Assembly (NCBI RefSeq): GCF_027579695.1
Contig: NC_083572.1
Span: 19,609,421 to 19,673,420, forward strand
Reading direction: 5' to 3'
From: Neoarius graeffei
Lineage: Eukaryota > Chordata > Actinopteri > Siluriformes > Ariidae
DNA length: 64,000 nucleotides
Shown here: piece by piece, positions 10,246 through 20,400 of the stretch
Position numbering within the stretch: position 1 is the stretch's first letter
Layout: each line of letters begins with the position of its first letter
Translations under genes and position numbers: made by a program
The notes under the pieces: generated by a model
The model's database searches: none
What the model saw: the letters and a program-made list of their open reading frames with translations, nothing else
Told to the model about the DNA's origin: nothing

Positions 10246-11370
10246 GACAAAGTCTCGCACATCCCTGCTCATAGAAGACCACCAGAACCGTTGGGCGAGC
10301 AGGTGGTAGGTGCGAATGGAACCAGGTTGGCAGGCTAGACGGGAGTCGTGTCCCCATTGTATAACCTGGGATTGCAGGTCTTCAGGAACAAAGAGGAGAC
10401 TTGCAGGGCATGCACTGGGGCTGGGTTGGTCACGGAGGGCTTCCCACACTCGTTCTTCGATGTCCCAGGTCAGAGCAGCAACGATACAGGGGTCAGGTAG
10501 GATGGGAGCCGGATCCTTGGAGGGGGCATCATCCTTCTGGAACTGGCGGGAGAGTGCGTCAGGCTTGATGTTGCGAGATCCAGGCCGGTATGAAAGGGTG
10601 AAATTGAATCTGGTGAAAAAGAGAGCCCAGCGGGCCTGTCTGGGGTTGAGTCGTTTGGCGGTGCAGATGTATTCCAGATTCTTATGGTCTGTCCAGACCA
10701 GGAATGGGACTACGCACCCCTCCAGCCAGTGACGCCATTCCTCCAGGGCGAGCTTGACCACCAGCAGTTCCCGGTTGCCTATGTCGTAATTGCATTCGGC
10801 CGGTGATAGCCGGCGGGAGAAGAACGCACAGGGGTGGAGTTTGTTGTCATCCGCTGACCTCTGTGAGAGCACTGCCCCAACTCCCACATCCGAGGCGTCC
10901 ACCTCAACGATGAATTGCCGCTCCGCATCTGGCATCTGGAGGACGGGAGCAGTGGTGAACCGAGCCTTGAGGGTGGCAAAGGCTTCGTTGGCAGCCGGAG
11001 TCCAGGTGAAGGGCTGTTTGGTGCTGGTCAAGGTGGTGAGGGGTGACGCAACGGTGCTGTAATTACGAATGAATTTCCTGTAGAAATTTGCGAAGCCCAG
11101 GAACTGCTGAAGCTTCTTCCTGCTCTCTGGTACTGGCCATGAAGTCACTGCTGAGACTTTGGCAGGGTCCATCTGGATGCTTCCCTCTGCCACGATGTAC
11201 CCCAGGAACCCCACAGACTTGGGATGAAACTCACACTTCTCTGCCTTGACGAAGAGGGAGTTTTCAAGGAGACGACAGAGCACTTGCTGGACATGCTGGG
11301 TGTGTTCGGACAGGGTCTTTGAGAAGATCAGGATGTCGTCGAGGAAAACGAACACGAACTTGTTCAACAT
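10246..11370 (-). pseudogene. Reverse transcriptase C-terminus and RNase H of Gypsy-2
   Basis: The frame follows an in-frame TGA (11371-11373) that splits the RT domain between fingers and palm. It begins with the catalytic box [12 protein letters not shown] and continues through [15 protein letters not shown] and the connection domain [16 protein letters not shown]. RNase H follows ([45 protein letters not shown]) and then the integrase N-terminal H2C2 region ([18 protein letters not shown]). It ends at TGA 10243-10245. Both terminating codons could be CGA-to-TGA changes, since arginine is common at these sites in relatives. Confidence 0.92.
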
Positions 11371-11373
11371 ATC

Positions 11374-12840
11374 TCACAGGACATCATTCACCAGAGCCTG
11401 GAATACCGCTGGCGCGTTGGTAAGGCCAAACGGCATCACCCGGTATTCATAGTGACCGGTGGGGGTGTTGAACGCGGTCTTCCACTCGTCTCCCTCCCTT
11501 ATCTGAACCAGGTGGTAGGCATTCCGGAGATCGAGTTTGGTGAAGACCGTGGCTCCCTGGAGCAGCTCGAAGGCGGAGGTAAGCAGTGGGATTGGGTATC
11601 GGTTCTTGACGGTGATGTCGTTGAGACACCTGTAATCGATGCAGGGGCGCAGGGATCCATCCTTCTTTCCCACGAAGAAGAACCCAGCGCCGGCGGGAGA
11701 AGAGGATGGATGGATGAGGCCGGCAGCCAGAGAGTCACTGATGTAGGCCTCCATCGCCTTCCTTTCCGGGGTGGACAGAGAGTAGAGACGGCCCTTGGGT
11801 GGTGCAGTGCCTGGGAGGAGATCAATGGCGCAGTCGTAGGGCCGGTGAGGGGGCAAGTAAGTGGCCTTGGCTTTGCTGAATACCTCCCGAAGGCTGTGAT
11901 AACACACTGGGACATTAGTGAGGTCGGGGGCAGAGCTGGCAGGTGGAGTACGAGAGGTTAGAGTGGCGGCTCGTAAGCAGGTCCGGTGGCAATCCTTGCC
12001 CCATTCTCTTATCGCTCCAGTGGCCCAGTCGAGGTGAGGACTGTGCTGGCGGAGCCATGGATAGCCCAGGATGAGAGATTGGCCGGGGGAACGGAGCAGG
12101 TGAAACTGGATGGTTTCGTGATGGTTACCAGACAGAGTCATCGGGACAGGGGCAGTGAGGCGGGTGACGGTGCCAAGGAGATGGCCATCCAGTGCCCTGG
12201 CTGGAATGGGAGAGGATAAATGATGGCTTTGCAGACCCAACTGGTGCGCAAGCTTGGTGTCCATGATGTTAGCCTCGGCGCCAGAGTCAACCAGGGTGTG
12301 GGTGGAATCCGACAGACGAAGGCAAACTTGGAGCATAGGTTTCTGGCTGGTGGAGGATTGGAGGATCATTGAACCCAGCCGGGCCCCTCCTATGTCCGGC
12401 GAGCTCAGGCTTCTCTGTGCGCTGATGACCGACTGAGTCTGGCGGGCCCTCTCTTGTCGACGGGTCTGGACCCGGTGGTCAATGCGGACGGCCAGGGTGA
12501 TGGCCTCATTGAGTGTCGACGGTTGTTCGTACGAGACCAATTCGTCCTTCATGTAGTCGGCCAGGCTGTGCAGAAAGGCGTCCACCAGCGCCTGCATGTT
12601 CCACTTGCTGCGCCGGGCCAAGGTCCGGAAATCGATCGAGTAGTCAGCCACTGTACGTCTGCCTTGGCGAATACTCATCAGTCCTCTGGATGCCTCTACT
12701 GATGACGAGCCCAGGTCGAAGACCTTAATCATCTTCGCTGCAAACAGGGAGAAGGAGGCACACGCCGGTGTCCGGCATTCATACTCAGCAGTCCCCCACA
12801 GGCGGGCGCGGCCAGTCAGATGAGTGATGATGAAGGCCAC
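11374..12840 (-). pseudogene. Gag C-terminus, protease and RT N-terminus of Gypsy-2
   Basis: Contains the rest of the capsid-like region ([43 protein letters not shown]), an arginine-rich stretch and an aspartic protease with active site [12 protein letters not shown]. It then enters [33 protein letters not shown] and [20 protein letters not shown]. No CCHC knuckle is visible between gag and protease, which is also true of some sushi-type chromoviruses. The frame is offset from the gag N-terminus by a small indel around 12840-12855. Confidence 0.9.
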
Positions 12841-13202
12841 CTTCGCTGCAGGTCGAACAGCAACCAGCAGCTGGTCAGGAAAGCACGGACTTGGGAGGGG
12901 TCACTGTCAAAACACTCTGGACTGCCGACCTTGGGTTCCGGGGCATCGAGTGCAGCAGGAGCACCTCCCAGAGCTGGCAAGTCAGCGGTGGGTATGACAG
13001 GGGCTGATGCAACGAGGGGCGGCGGTGGTTGACTCGGAGGTGCAGGGGGTGCTAGGGCGGTGAGCAGCTGGAGTGCTTGGTCCAGTCGTTGTTGCTGATG
13101 ACCAAGCTGGATCAGGGCTGCAACGTCGGCAGACATCTGACTGACATCTCCTTCGGTGCACTGCAGCCGGTCTAGGGCAGAGGGTTCGGGCGCTGACTCC
13201 AT
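12816..13202 (-). pseudogene. Gag N-terminus of Gypsy-2
   Basis: Begins at ATG 13202, only about 18 bases from the 5' LTR, so the primer-binding site must lie in 13203-13220. It encodes an acidic, glutamine-rich coiled-coil-like segment, a proline-rich linker and the beginning of the capsid region ([16 protein letters not shown]). It then runs out of frame into the next segment at about 12850. Confidence 0.85.
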
Positions 13203-13220
13203 GTCTTGGTCAGATCATTC

Positions 13221-14019
13221 TGTCAGGGACCAGACAGGAGAGGAGATCAAATGCACTCAAACCACAGTTTATTAATAACAGGGGAAAAGGGAGTTGGGAG
13301 AATGTGTGTGTGAGAAGTTCAGTGGCAGGAGGACTGAGAGGCAGGGATGGCTGGTGACGTCTGGGGTCTCCCATCCAAGTACTGACCAGACCCAACCCTG
13401 CTTAGCTTCTGAGATCAGACAGACTCAGGCGTTGTCAGAGAGGTGTGGCTGTAAGCTGACAACACTTGGGTTTCAGGCAGTCTCCCAGCAGTAGTCCCTC
13501 AGTAGGCTGGAGTTAGGGAGCAGGCTGGAACACAGAGTCACAGATCAGATAGCAAGATAGGGGACAGAAATGCAGGGTCAGGTTATCGGGGCTGGAGAGT
13601 AGGGCTCCAGGCAGGGCTGCTCACACTGGGCTGATGGAGAGGCAGGCAAGCAGCAGGGCTGGGCAGGCTGGAGATCAGGCGAAGGTACAGGAGAGGCAGG
13701 CAAGAGGCAGAGTCAACAGGACAGAAGGCAGATCAGGTTACCGGGGCTGGAGAGTAGACAGAGTCAGACGGAACAGAATATCATCAGGAGTCAGAGTAGT
13801 AGGAACACAGAGCAGGTTATCACGCTGGAAGTTGCAGACGATCTGACACAGAAGCTTGGGAGGACTGCAGGTTAAATACACACAGGGGGGAAGCAGGTGA
13901 TCGGCAACAGCCAATGACAGCCACTGGAAGTTAATAAGAGGAAGTGAGTGCGGGCGTGGCCGGTAATGCTGAGTGGAGATGTTACCTGAAGAGAGAAGCC
14001 CACAGGTAGGACCATGACA
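13221..14019 (-). repeat. 5' LTR of Gypsy-2
   Basis: Direct repeat of 8073-8889, containing the 5S-derived segment at 13365-13456. In element orientation it carries an AATAAA-type signal (complement of TTTATTAATA at about 13268). No clear TATA box was found, leaving open whether the 5S-like internal promoter contributes to transcription. Confidence 0.93.
13365..13456 (-). other. 5S rRNA-derived segment in the 5' LTR of Gypsy-2
   Basis: Same 92-nt segment as at 8233-8324, on the minus strand, beginning GCTTACAGCCACACC and ending GGATGGGAGACC. This copy is slightly closer to 5S rRNA in places (GCTTAC start; CTGATCTCAGAAGC). The two LTR copies differ at a handful of sites, as do the surrounding LTRs, so the segment was present in the LTR before this insertion. 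Confidence 0.9.
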
Positions 14020-14510
14020 AACTGTGGATAAGTGTTTGCTGATATGGTTTTCATATCACTGTATTAAAGGATAAGTATAGTGCCATAATTATGATATTAT
14101 ATAGATTAACATCTAATATGAACATTTGTTACATGTATTTAGTTTTATTAATAAAACTGTTCTGTTTATAGATGTACTCTTGAAAATATCTACCAATGTA
14201 TTACTTATTTTTCTGTCCCCACTAACTGGAACAAATGAGGGATATTTTTACCCATGTTAATATTTTCTGTCCCCTGTTTCTACAACTAGTGAGGGATCTG
14301 TCCCCTATTTTCAAATTCCTAGATTAGGCTCTGTGTGAGTGTGAATGGTCGTCTGTGTCTATATGTCAACCCTGCAATAACCTGGCGACTTGTCCAGGGT
14401 GTACCCTGCCTCTTGCCCATAGTCAGCTGGGATAGGCTCCAGCTTGCCTGCGACCCTGTAGGACAAGATAAGTGGCTACAGATAATGGATGGATGGATGG
14501 TTAGCAACAG

Positions 14511-14605
14511 CAGATTCAAGCATCTTTGATAAGAAGGGGAGCAGAGTAACCTGGCAGTAGTTCTGGATGACAGAGGGGTCTAGGGTGTGTTTTTTTCAGC
14601 AGAGG
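14511..14605 (-). pseudogene. RT fingers segment of the old L2 LINE
   Basis: Minus-strand coding sequence including LDPSVIQNY and LLPFLSKMLESAVANQ. It joins directly to LSFLSRNNLLDP in 5246-6103 once the SINE is removed. On its right it is interrupted by the RTE-like LINE. Confidence 0.8.
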
Positions 14606-15423
14606 GGGTGGTGTGGACAGCAAGAGAGGCAGCAAGGAAGGTGCTAGGGTGGTCATCAGGAAGGAGGAAGGAAGAGGAGACATGGTGGTGGAACAAAGAA
14701 GTGCAGAAAATTATAAAAGAGAAGATGCTAGCCAGGGGTGTATCAAGCTTTCCAAAAGTGGGGGTGTTCTGGAATGGGGAAGCCATATCATTAGAAATCA
14801 GTTTATGGCTATATACACTCCCGGCGTGTACACTGTGATGTACTGTCAATGATCGATATGGAACTTTTTCATACCCATGGTCCATGGATGCAAATGAAAG
14901 GGAGGACAGCAGAAAGCCTATAAATCCAGTTGATTCCAGCCAAGTTCTGCATTTAATGCAGAGATCTATCATGTTGGGTTTTGGTGTTGTTACTGCCAGG
15001 GCTATGTAATTATTCAGTAAGTGAAGGCAAAAAGTATTGAGTGATAATTCTAGGTAACAGGATACTGTTCTATAACAGAGATGTCAGTATTGCTGCCTAC
15101 ACTGGTATACACTGATATAAACAAAACCAAAAACTTCACATAGCCCAAGAAGTCATACACAGTGTATAGATCATTCAACGTTTGATAATCACACGAGTCG
15201 ACACGAGTCACCTTAGCATAGCTAATATTGCCTCTCTCTCTCTAGCCGGCTAGTATGCTACTAACATTAAGCATTTCAATCAATACTGCCTTAAATAAAA
15301 CTGGTGCACCACGGATCCTTGATCTTGAAATGAGTGCAGTGGTTGAGTGATTGAGCAGTAGGCTACTCAAAGTAGTGGCACGTTTGCAAGCCTGTGGGTG
15401 CAGGGGTAATATAGTCAACTTAC

Positions 15424-15477
15424 TTGGGTCTTCTTGAAAAAGGAGTCAATCGTCCCCTGCCTTTTCCTTTTCTGCAT
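15424..15477 (-). pseudogene. hAT transposase N-terminal exon piece (TIDSFF motif)
   Basis: Minus strand, encoding KRKRQGTIDSFFKK followed by GTAAGT, a consensus splice donor (intron starting at 15423). The TIDSFF-type motif is common near the N-terminus of hAT transposases and their domesticated relatives such as ZMYM-type proteins. The longer open frame up to 15909 shows no further recognisable domain. Confidence 0.55.
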
Positions 15478-16605
15478 CCTTGTCAATATTGCACGACAAA
15501 AGAGGACAGCATTAATAGTCCTATAGAAATTAACACAATCTTTTAGGGCATGGCACCTGGGACAACTGTTTGAACGACGGCATCGCAAGCGCTTTGAGAA
15601 GGGTCTGTCTGCAGAGCCGCAGAGCCAGGCACAGTAAGCACCGCATGCGACGTCAAACCTGGAACGGTGAATCAGGAGCGGTAAAACTGGTGTTGGCTCT
15701 GCAGCTCTGCAGACAGATCCCCTTCGCATGTTTGTAAACAAACTGACTGTTGCTAGGATGCGCGCGCAGCCTGGACTCAGAAACAATGGTGCTGCCCATA
15801 GACTGGCATTATGAGCTGTCAGATTATGCAAAACAATTGTCGTTACAAGATTGAGAATGCTACATAAATAAGTTAACTCTAACAAGTGGACATCGCTTAC
15901 CAGATCCATATTTAATTAAAGAGTGGACGGATGATGTTAGTAAGTTCCCTGGTATACAATGGCCAGATATATACTCGTACCTTATTGACAAGACCTCAGT
16001 GTACACCCACGAAAAACTTTGTGCCTACAAGTCTTTAGACGCATATGATTATGTTATGTGCGGGCATGTACAGAACGTGTTTTACACTGAAATTGTTTTA
16101 ATCAAATTATGCCAGTGATGTGATGCCAATGTGGCTTTAGCTACAACAGCAAATACCAACACTAAACAGCAATTTGCAGGAGGTAATGGCATGAAAGGAA
16201 TGATAGTGTAAAGAGTGCAGCTAAGAGAAATCAGAGCTGCGTAAAAAGCGAGAGGCAGAGACCAGAAATGAAACTGACGGGGCGGGAGCTAGGTTAGAGC
16301 AGTCAACATAAGTTGGCATTTAGAGTGAGGGCACACAATTTTACCTTTCCATCCTTGCTTTAAAATTGTGATTTTCGGCATACACAAATAATGATGGCAC
16401 AAAATCTGGACTGCTTGAGTCAAGCGAGACCTCTCCTACAAACAAAATTGCATGCAAAGCTAAGTTAACATGCTAACAATATTAATTACATTATGTAACT
16501 ATGACCCAGCTAATCAGACAAACGTTACCAAAGTATTTTGCTACATCAATAAACGAAGACTAGAAAGAATAAAAAAGAAAGATTTAATAAATAGCCTGAT
16601 CTTAT

Positions 16606-16795
16606 CTGTGATGAAGTGGGCGCTGCAAACCCGCGCATTTTTGATAGTGCTTTCATCCCAGTCTACACGTTTGATGGCTTGTAGCCATAGACGTCGGCGA
16701 TTTTTTTAGAATGGGTGAGATCCTTCAGGAATTCTGTACATTTTAACCCCATCACTGCTACGATTCTGACACCCGACAACACAACAACTAGGCAT
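16606..16795 (-). pseudogene. THAP zinc-finger exon
   Basis: Minus strand from ATG 16795. Begins MPSCCVVGCQNR and has KMYRIPEGSHPF, a TAA stop (16706-16708), then RRRLWLQAIKR and VCSAHF in the same frame. The paired cysteines, the FP/YRIP motif, the tryptophan helix and the CxxH pair form the C2CH THAP DNA-binding fold. The exon ends near 16606 at a CAG followed by ATAAGA, a probable decayed donor. THAP joined to a hAT transposase is the architecture of THAP12 and related fish transposons. One nonsense codon inactivates it. Confidence 0.8.
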
Positions 16796-17146
16796 TTCTT
16801 CCAAATATTTCTTCTCGTCTGACCGTCGCTGAGTCTTTTTTGAGTCCAGGCTGCACGCGCAATTTTCTCTTACGTATGAATGACGTTTACTGTGAAGGGG
16901 TCTATTCACGCAACTGCTGATTGGTTGGGTGAGAAAAACTGTTTTGAGTCCGTTGCGTGGCTGTTTTTTGTCTAACGTTATGGCAATAGTTTACTTCCTT
17001 GTTACACATTTTATAGTAGCTGTATAATTTTCATAATGATGTCATTTTAATCTGACAAAAGTGCGGGGGATGAAATTGTGTTTCAACAAAAGTGGGGGGG
17101 ATGAAACGTACGCATCCCCCGCGGGTGATACGCCCCTGATGCTAGC

Positions 17147-18763
17147 AAAGAAGAATTGGGACAATCAGAGAGATGAGGAAAGCAGGCAGTTATATAGAGA
17201 GATGAGACAGAAGGCAAAAAGAGCGGTTGTGAAGGTGAAAGCAGATGCATACCAGGAGCTGTACGAAAGACTGGAGACCAAAGAAGGAGAGAAAGACCTG
17301 TACAGACTAGTTAGGCAGAGAAACAGGGAAGCGAGGGATGTACAGCAGGTAAGAGTGATGAAAGATGTAAATGGAAATGTGCTGACAAACAAAGAGAGTC
17401 AGATTCGTTGGAGACAGCAAATCAGGAAGCAGAGTTGATTAGTAAGGATGAGGCGAGAGCAGCCATGAAAAGAATGAGGACTGGGAAAGCAGTTGGACCA
17501 GATGGTATCCCAATTGAGGCTTGGAGATGTTTGAGTGAGATGGCTGTGGAGTTCCTAACTAGATTGTTTAATAAGATCCTAGAGAATGAGAAAATGCCAA
17601 ATGAATGGAGAGTGTGCTAGTCCCAATATACAAGAATAAGGGAAATGTACAGAGCTGCAGTAATTACAGAGGGATAAAATTGATGAGCCACACCATGAAG
17701 TTATGGGAAAGGGTATTGGAGGCAAGATTGAGAAGAGGTAGCAATCTGTGAACAGCAGTACAGGTTTATGCCAAGGAAGAGCACGTCGGATGCAATTTTT
17801 GCTTTAAGAATGTTAATGGAGAAGTACAGGGAAGGCCAGAGAAAGCTACATTGTGTGTTTGTAGACTTGGAGAAGGCATATGATAGAGTGCAGAGAGATG
17901 AGTTATGGTATTGTATGAGAAAGTGTGGAGTGAATGAGAAGTATATTAGAGTGGTGCAAGACATGTATGAGAACAGTGACACAGCAGTGAGGTGTGCAGT
18001 TGGAATGACTGAATGGTTCAAGGTGAAGGTGGGACTCCATCAAGGATCTACTTTGAGTCCTTTCTTGTTTGCTATAGTGATGGATAGCTTGACAGACAAA
18101 GTGAGGCAAGAGTCACTATGGAACATGATGTTTGGGGATGATATTGTGATATGTGGTGAAAGTAGAAAGGAGGTTGAGTTGGGTTTGGAGAGATGGAGGT
18201 ATGCATTGGAATGAAGAGGAATGAAGGTGAGCAGTAGCAAAACAGAATACATGTGCATCAATGAGAATGGGGATGAGAGTGTAGTGAAGATGCAAGGAGT
18301 AGACGTAAAGAAAGTTGGTGAATTCAAGTACCTGGGATCAACTGTGCAGGAAAATGGGGGCTGCGGTTGTGTGGTGAGAAAGAGTGCGCAGGCAGGGTGG
18401 AGCAGTTGGAGAAGGATTTCGGGAGTCATTTGTGATAGGAAAGTCCTAGTGAAAGTGAAAGGTAAGATGTATAAGACAGTAGTGAGACCAGCTATGATGT
18501 ATGGATTGGAGACAGTACCCTTAGTGAAGAGACAGGAGGCAAAGTTGGAGGTGGCGGAATTGAGGATGTTAAGGTTTGTGATGGGAGTGACAAGGCTGGA
18601 CAGGATAAGGAACGAGCACATCAGAGGGACAGCACATGTGGAGAGCTTGGGAATTAAGCTAAGAGAGATGAGACTGAGATGGTATGGGCACATCCTGAGA
18701 AGTGATGCAGAGTATGTTGGAAGGAGAATGTTGAGGATGGAGCTGCCAGGCACACGAAAATGA
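17147..18763 (+). pseudogene. Reverse transcriptase of the RTE-like LINE
   Basis: Plus strand. Encodes the linker after endonuclease (LYRLVRQRNREARDV, VLTNKES), then [53 protein letters not shown] and a catalytic GDDIVICGES (usual form ADD). The thumb follows (FKYLGSTVQENGG), then the C-terminal MLRFVMGVTRLDRIRNEHIRG and MRLRWYGHILRSDAEYVGRR. Frameshifts at about 17400, 17605, 17750 and 18215 break it. Endonuclease is absent because of 5' truncation at 14617. Confidence 0.88.
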
Positions 18764-18932
18764 GGAAGGCCAAAGAGGAGATACATGGATGTGGTGAGAG
18801 AGGACATGAAAGTGTCAGGTGTGGTAGAGAAGGATGCAGAAGACAGGGAGCAATGGAGATGAAAGATCCGCTGTGGCAACCCCTAATCAGGAGCAGGCAA
18901 AAGAAGAAGAAGAAGAAGAAAGGGTGGTGTGG

Positions 18933-19173
18933 GCCTGTTTGAATCTGGAAAAGTACTGGTGAAAAATCTGGTGAAAACTTCCATCATTGAGAGATCAACA
19001 AACCAGTGCCACCACCACGATAACCAGACGGGCAAGGGCTGTCAGAGAAGGAGAAGGAGGTGGAGAGGGTTGCAGGTGCTGTGGTGTTATCAGGTGAAAT
19101 CCAGGTCTTGGTCAGTGCAAGGATATGGAGGGACAGGAGGGAGGGATAGACAAAGGAATAACATCCATGAAAT
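18933..19173 (-). pseudogene. Endonuclease segment of the old L2 LINE
   Basis: Minus strand. Encodes [19 protein letters not shown], then a serine-rich stretch and [11 protein letters not shown], the conserved core of the L2 apurinic-like endonuclease, followed by a stop. At its left edge the frame jumps to a pre-RT segment (FKQAHTT), so several hundred bases between endonuclease and RT have been lost. Its right edge is the insertion point of LINE copy B. Confidence 0.8.
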
Positions 19174-20400
19174 GTATCAGTCAGGATTTAGACCTCATCA
19201 TAGCACAGAGACAGCACTGGTTAAAGTAGTAAACGACCTACTGTTGGCATCTGATCACGGCTGTGTCTCGCTACTTGTGTTGCTTGACCTTAGTGCAGCA
19301 TTTGATACCATTGATCATTCCATTCTTCTGGATAGACTAGAAAATGTTGTGGGAGTTAAGGGAATGGCCCTCTCCTGGCTCAGGTCTTATCTAACTGATC
19401 GTTATCAGTATGTTGATATAAATGGTGATATTTCTAGACGTACCGAGGTAAAGTTTGGTGTTCCACAAGGTTCTGTCTTGGGTCCATTGCTTTTTTCTCT
19501 ATATATGTTACCTCTGGGTGATATTATCCGTAAACATTGTATTAGTTTCCACTGTTATGCTGATGACACACAGTTGTATGTCTCTGCAAAACCTGATGAG
19601 AGACACCAGCTTAAAATAGAATTGAGGAATGTGTTAAGGACATTAGACACTGGATGCTTATTAATTTCCTTCTGCTTAACTCTGACAAGACTGAAGTACT
19701 TGTGCTAGGACCACATACAGCTAGAAGTAAGTTTTCTGATTACACAGTGACTCTGGATGGCCTTTCTGTTTCTTCACGTGCAGCAGTAAAAGACCTCGGA
19801 GTGATTATTGACCCCAGTCTTTCATTCGAAACTCACATTGATAACATCACCCGGATAGCTTTCTTTCATCTCAGAAATATTGCAAAGATAAGAAATGTAA
19901 TGTCATTGCATGACGCAGAAAAACTAGTCCATGCTTTCGTTACCTCCAGGTTGGATTATTGTAATGCCTTACTGTCTGGATGTTCCAATAAGTGCATAAA
20001 TAAGCTCCAGTTAGTTCAAAATGCAGCAGCAAGAGTCCTTACTAGAACTAGAAAATATGACCACATCACGCCTGTCTTATCCACACTGCATTGGCTCCCA
20101 ATCAAATTTCGTATTGATTATAAAATACTACTATTGACCTTTAAAGCACTAAATGGTCTCGCACCACAGTACCTGAGTGAACTTCTGCTCCTCTATAACC
20201 CGCCACGCCTACTTAGATCAAAAGGTGCAGGCTATCTGCTGGTACCTCGTACAGTGAAGGCTACATCAGGGGCCAGAGCCTTTTCTTACAAAGCCCCACA
20301 GTTATGGAACAGCCTTCCAAGTAATGTTCGGGAATCAGACACAGTCTCAGCATTTAAGTCTAGGCTGAAAACATATCTGTTTAGTCAAGCCTTTTGTTAA
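19174..20400 (+). pseudogene. Reverse transcriptase of L2-like LINE copy B
   Basis: Shows RT blocks in order: [55 protein letters not shown], then catalytic [10 protein letters not shown] at about 19555-19585. After a frameshift near 19640 come [51 protein letters not shown] and VLSTLHWLPIKFRIDYK, with an end at YLFSQAFC. The endonuclease domain is missing by 5' truncation. Apart from the one frameshift the RT is intact, making this the best-preserved copy of its family here. Confidence 0.92.

Larger units (their letters stand above)
8073..14019 (-). mobile_element. Near-complete chromovirus (Gypsy-2) with 5S rRNA-derived LTRs
   Basis: A 5.9 kb Ty3/gypsy element with two LTRs of about 0.8 kb (8073-8889 and 13221-14019) and the domain order gag, protease, RT, RNase H, integrase, chromodomain on the minus strand. 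A G-rich polypurine tract (C-run at 8890-8901) abuts the 3' LTR. AAACT occurs at 8069-8073 and 14019-14023 and is the probable 5-base target duplication, overlapping the terminal T and A of TG...CA. The coding region has one frameshift in gag and two in-frame TGA codons. Both LTRs contain a 92-nt 5S rRNA segment. The flanking sequence is the CAGAG DNA transposon. Confidence 0.95.
6320..14333. mobile_element. DNA transposon with CAGAGCC terminal inverted repeats, holding a SINE and a chromovirus
   Basis: The ends are perfect 16-base inverted repeats, CAGAGCCTAATCTAGG at 6320-6335 and its complement at 14318-14333. A 6-base direct repeat TGTGAG flanks them at 6314-6319 and 14334-14339. After removing the chromovirus (8073-14019) and a tRNA-SINE (6361-6543) about 1.9 kb remain, AT-rich and without a recognisable transposase, so it is a non-autonomous derivative. 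CAGAG ends resemble hAT, but hAT makes 8-base duplications; families with 6-7 base duplications are an alternative. Small frames at 6856-7092, 7251-7460 and 7620-7832 show no recognisable domain. Confidence 0.75.
6104..14498 (+). mobile_element. Mermaid-like SINE split by a DNA transposon
   Basis: The SINE head lies at 6104-6319 and its remainder at 14334-14498. The pieces join in register at the GTGAATGTGAGTGTGAATGG motif seen in other copies. Target-site duplication GGTTAGCAACAG occurs at 6092-6103 and 14499-14510, and the old L2 LINE continues on both sides. The tail here is GGAT-type, differing from the GATGA tails elsewhere. Confidence 0.92.
14733..17138 (-). mobile_element. hAT transposon remnant with a THAP-type exon
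   Basis: The ends are inverted repeats, CAGGGGTGTATCA at 14733-14745 and TGATACGCCCCTG at 17126-17138. They are flanked by a perfect 8-base duplication, ATGCTAGC (14725-14732 and 17139-17146), typical of hAT. Internal minus-strand coding remains are a THAP zinc-finger exon (16606-16795) and a TIDSFF-type exon (about 15424-15477). The dimerisation and catalytic exons are missing, so the element is an internally deleted derivative. Confidence 0.88.
14617..18921 (+). mobile_element. RTE-like LINE with AAG tail, split by a hAT element
   Basis: A 5'-truncated plus-strand non-LTR retrotransposon of about 1.9 kb net. Target duplication GGGTGGTGTGG occurs at 14606-14616 and 18922-18932. The left part (14617-14724) and right part (17147-18921) join once the hAT at 14733-17138 is removed. 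It ends with an AAG repeat tail (18900-18921). A related copy lies at 36737-38850 on the minus strand. The clade is uncertain; the low-complexity 3' tail favours an RTE-type element. Confidence 0.9.

Noticed and set aside
16606..16795. A host THAP-family gene exon
   Set aside because: Lies between hAT terminal repeats with an 8-base duplication and contains a stop codon and a decayed donor site.
18040..18879. A 279-residue minus-strand protein
   Set aside because: Antisense of the RTE-like RT; composition follows the opposite strand and no motif is present.
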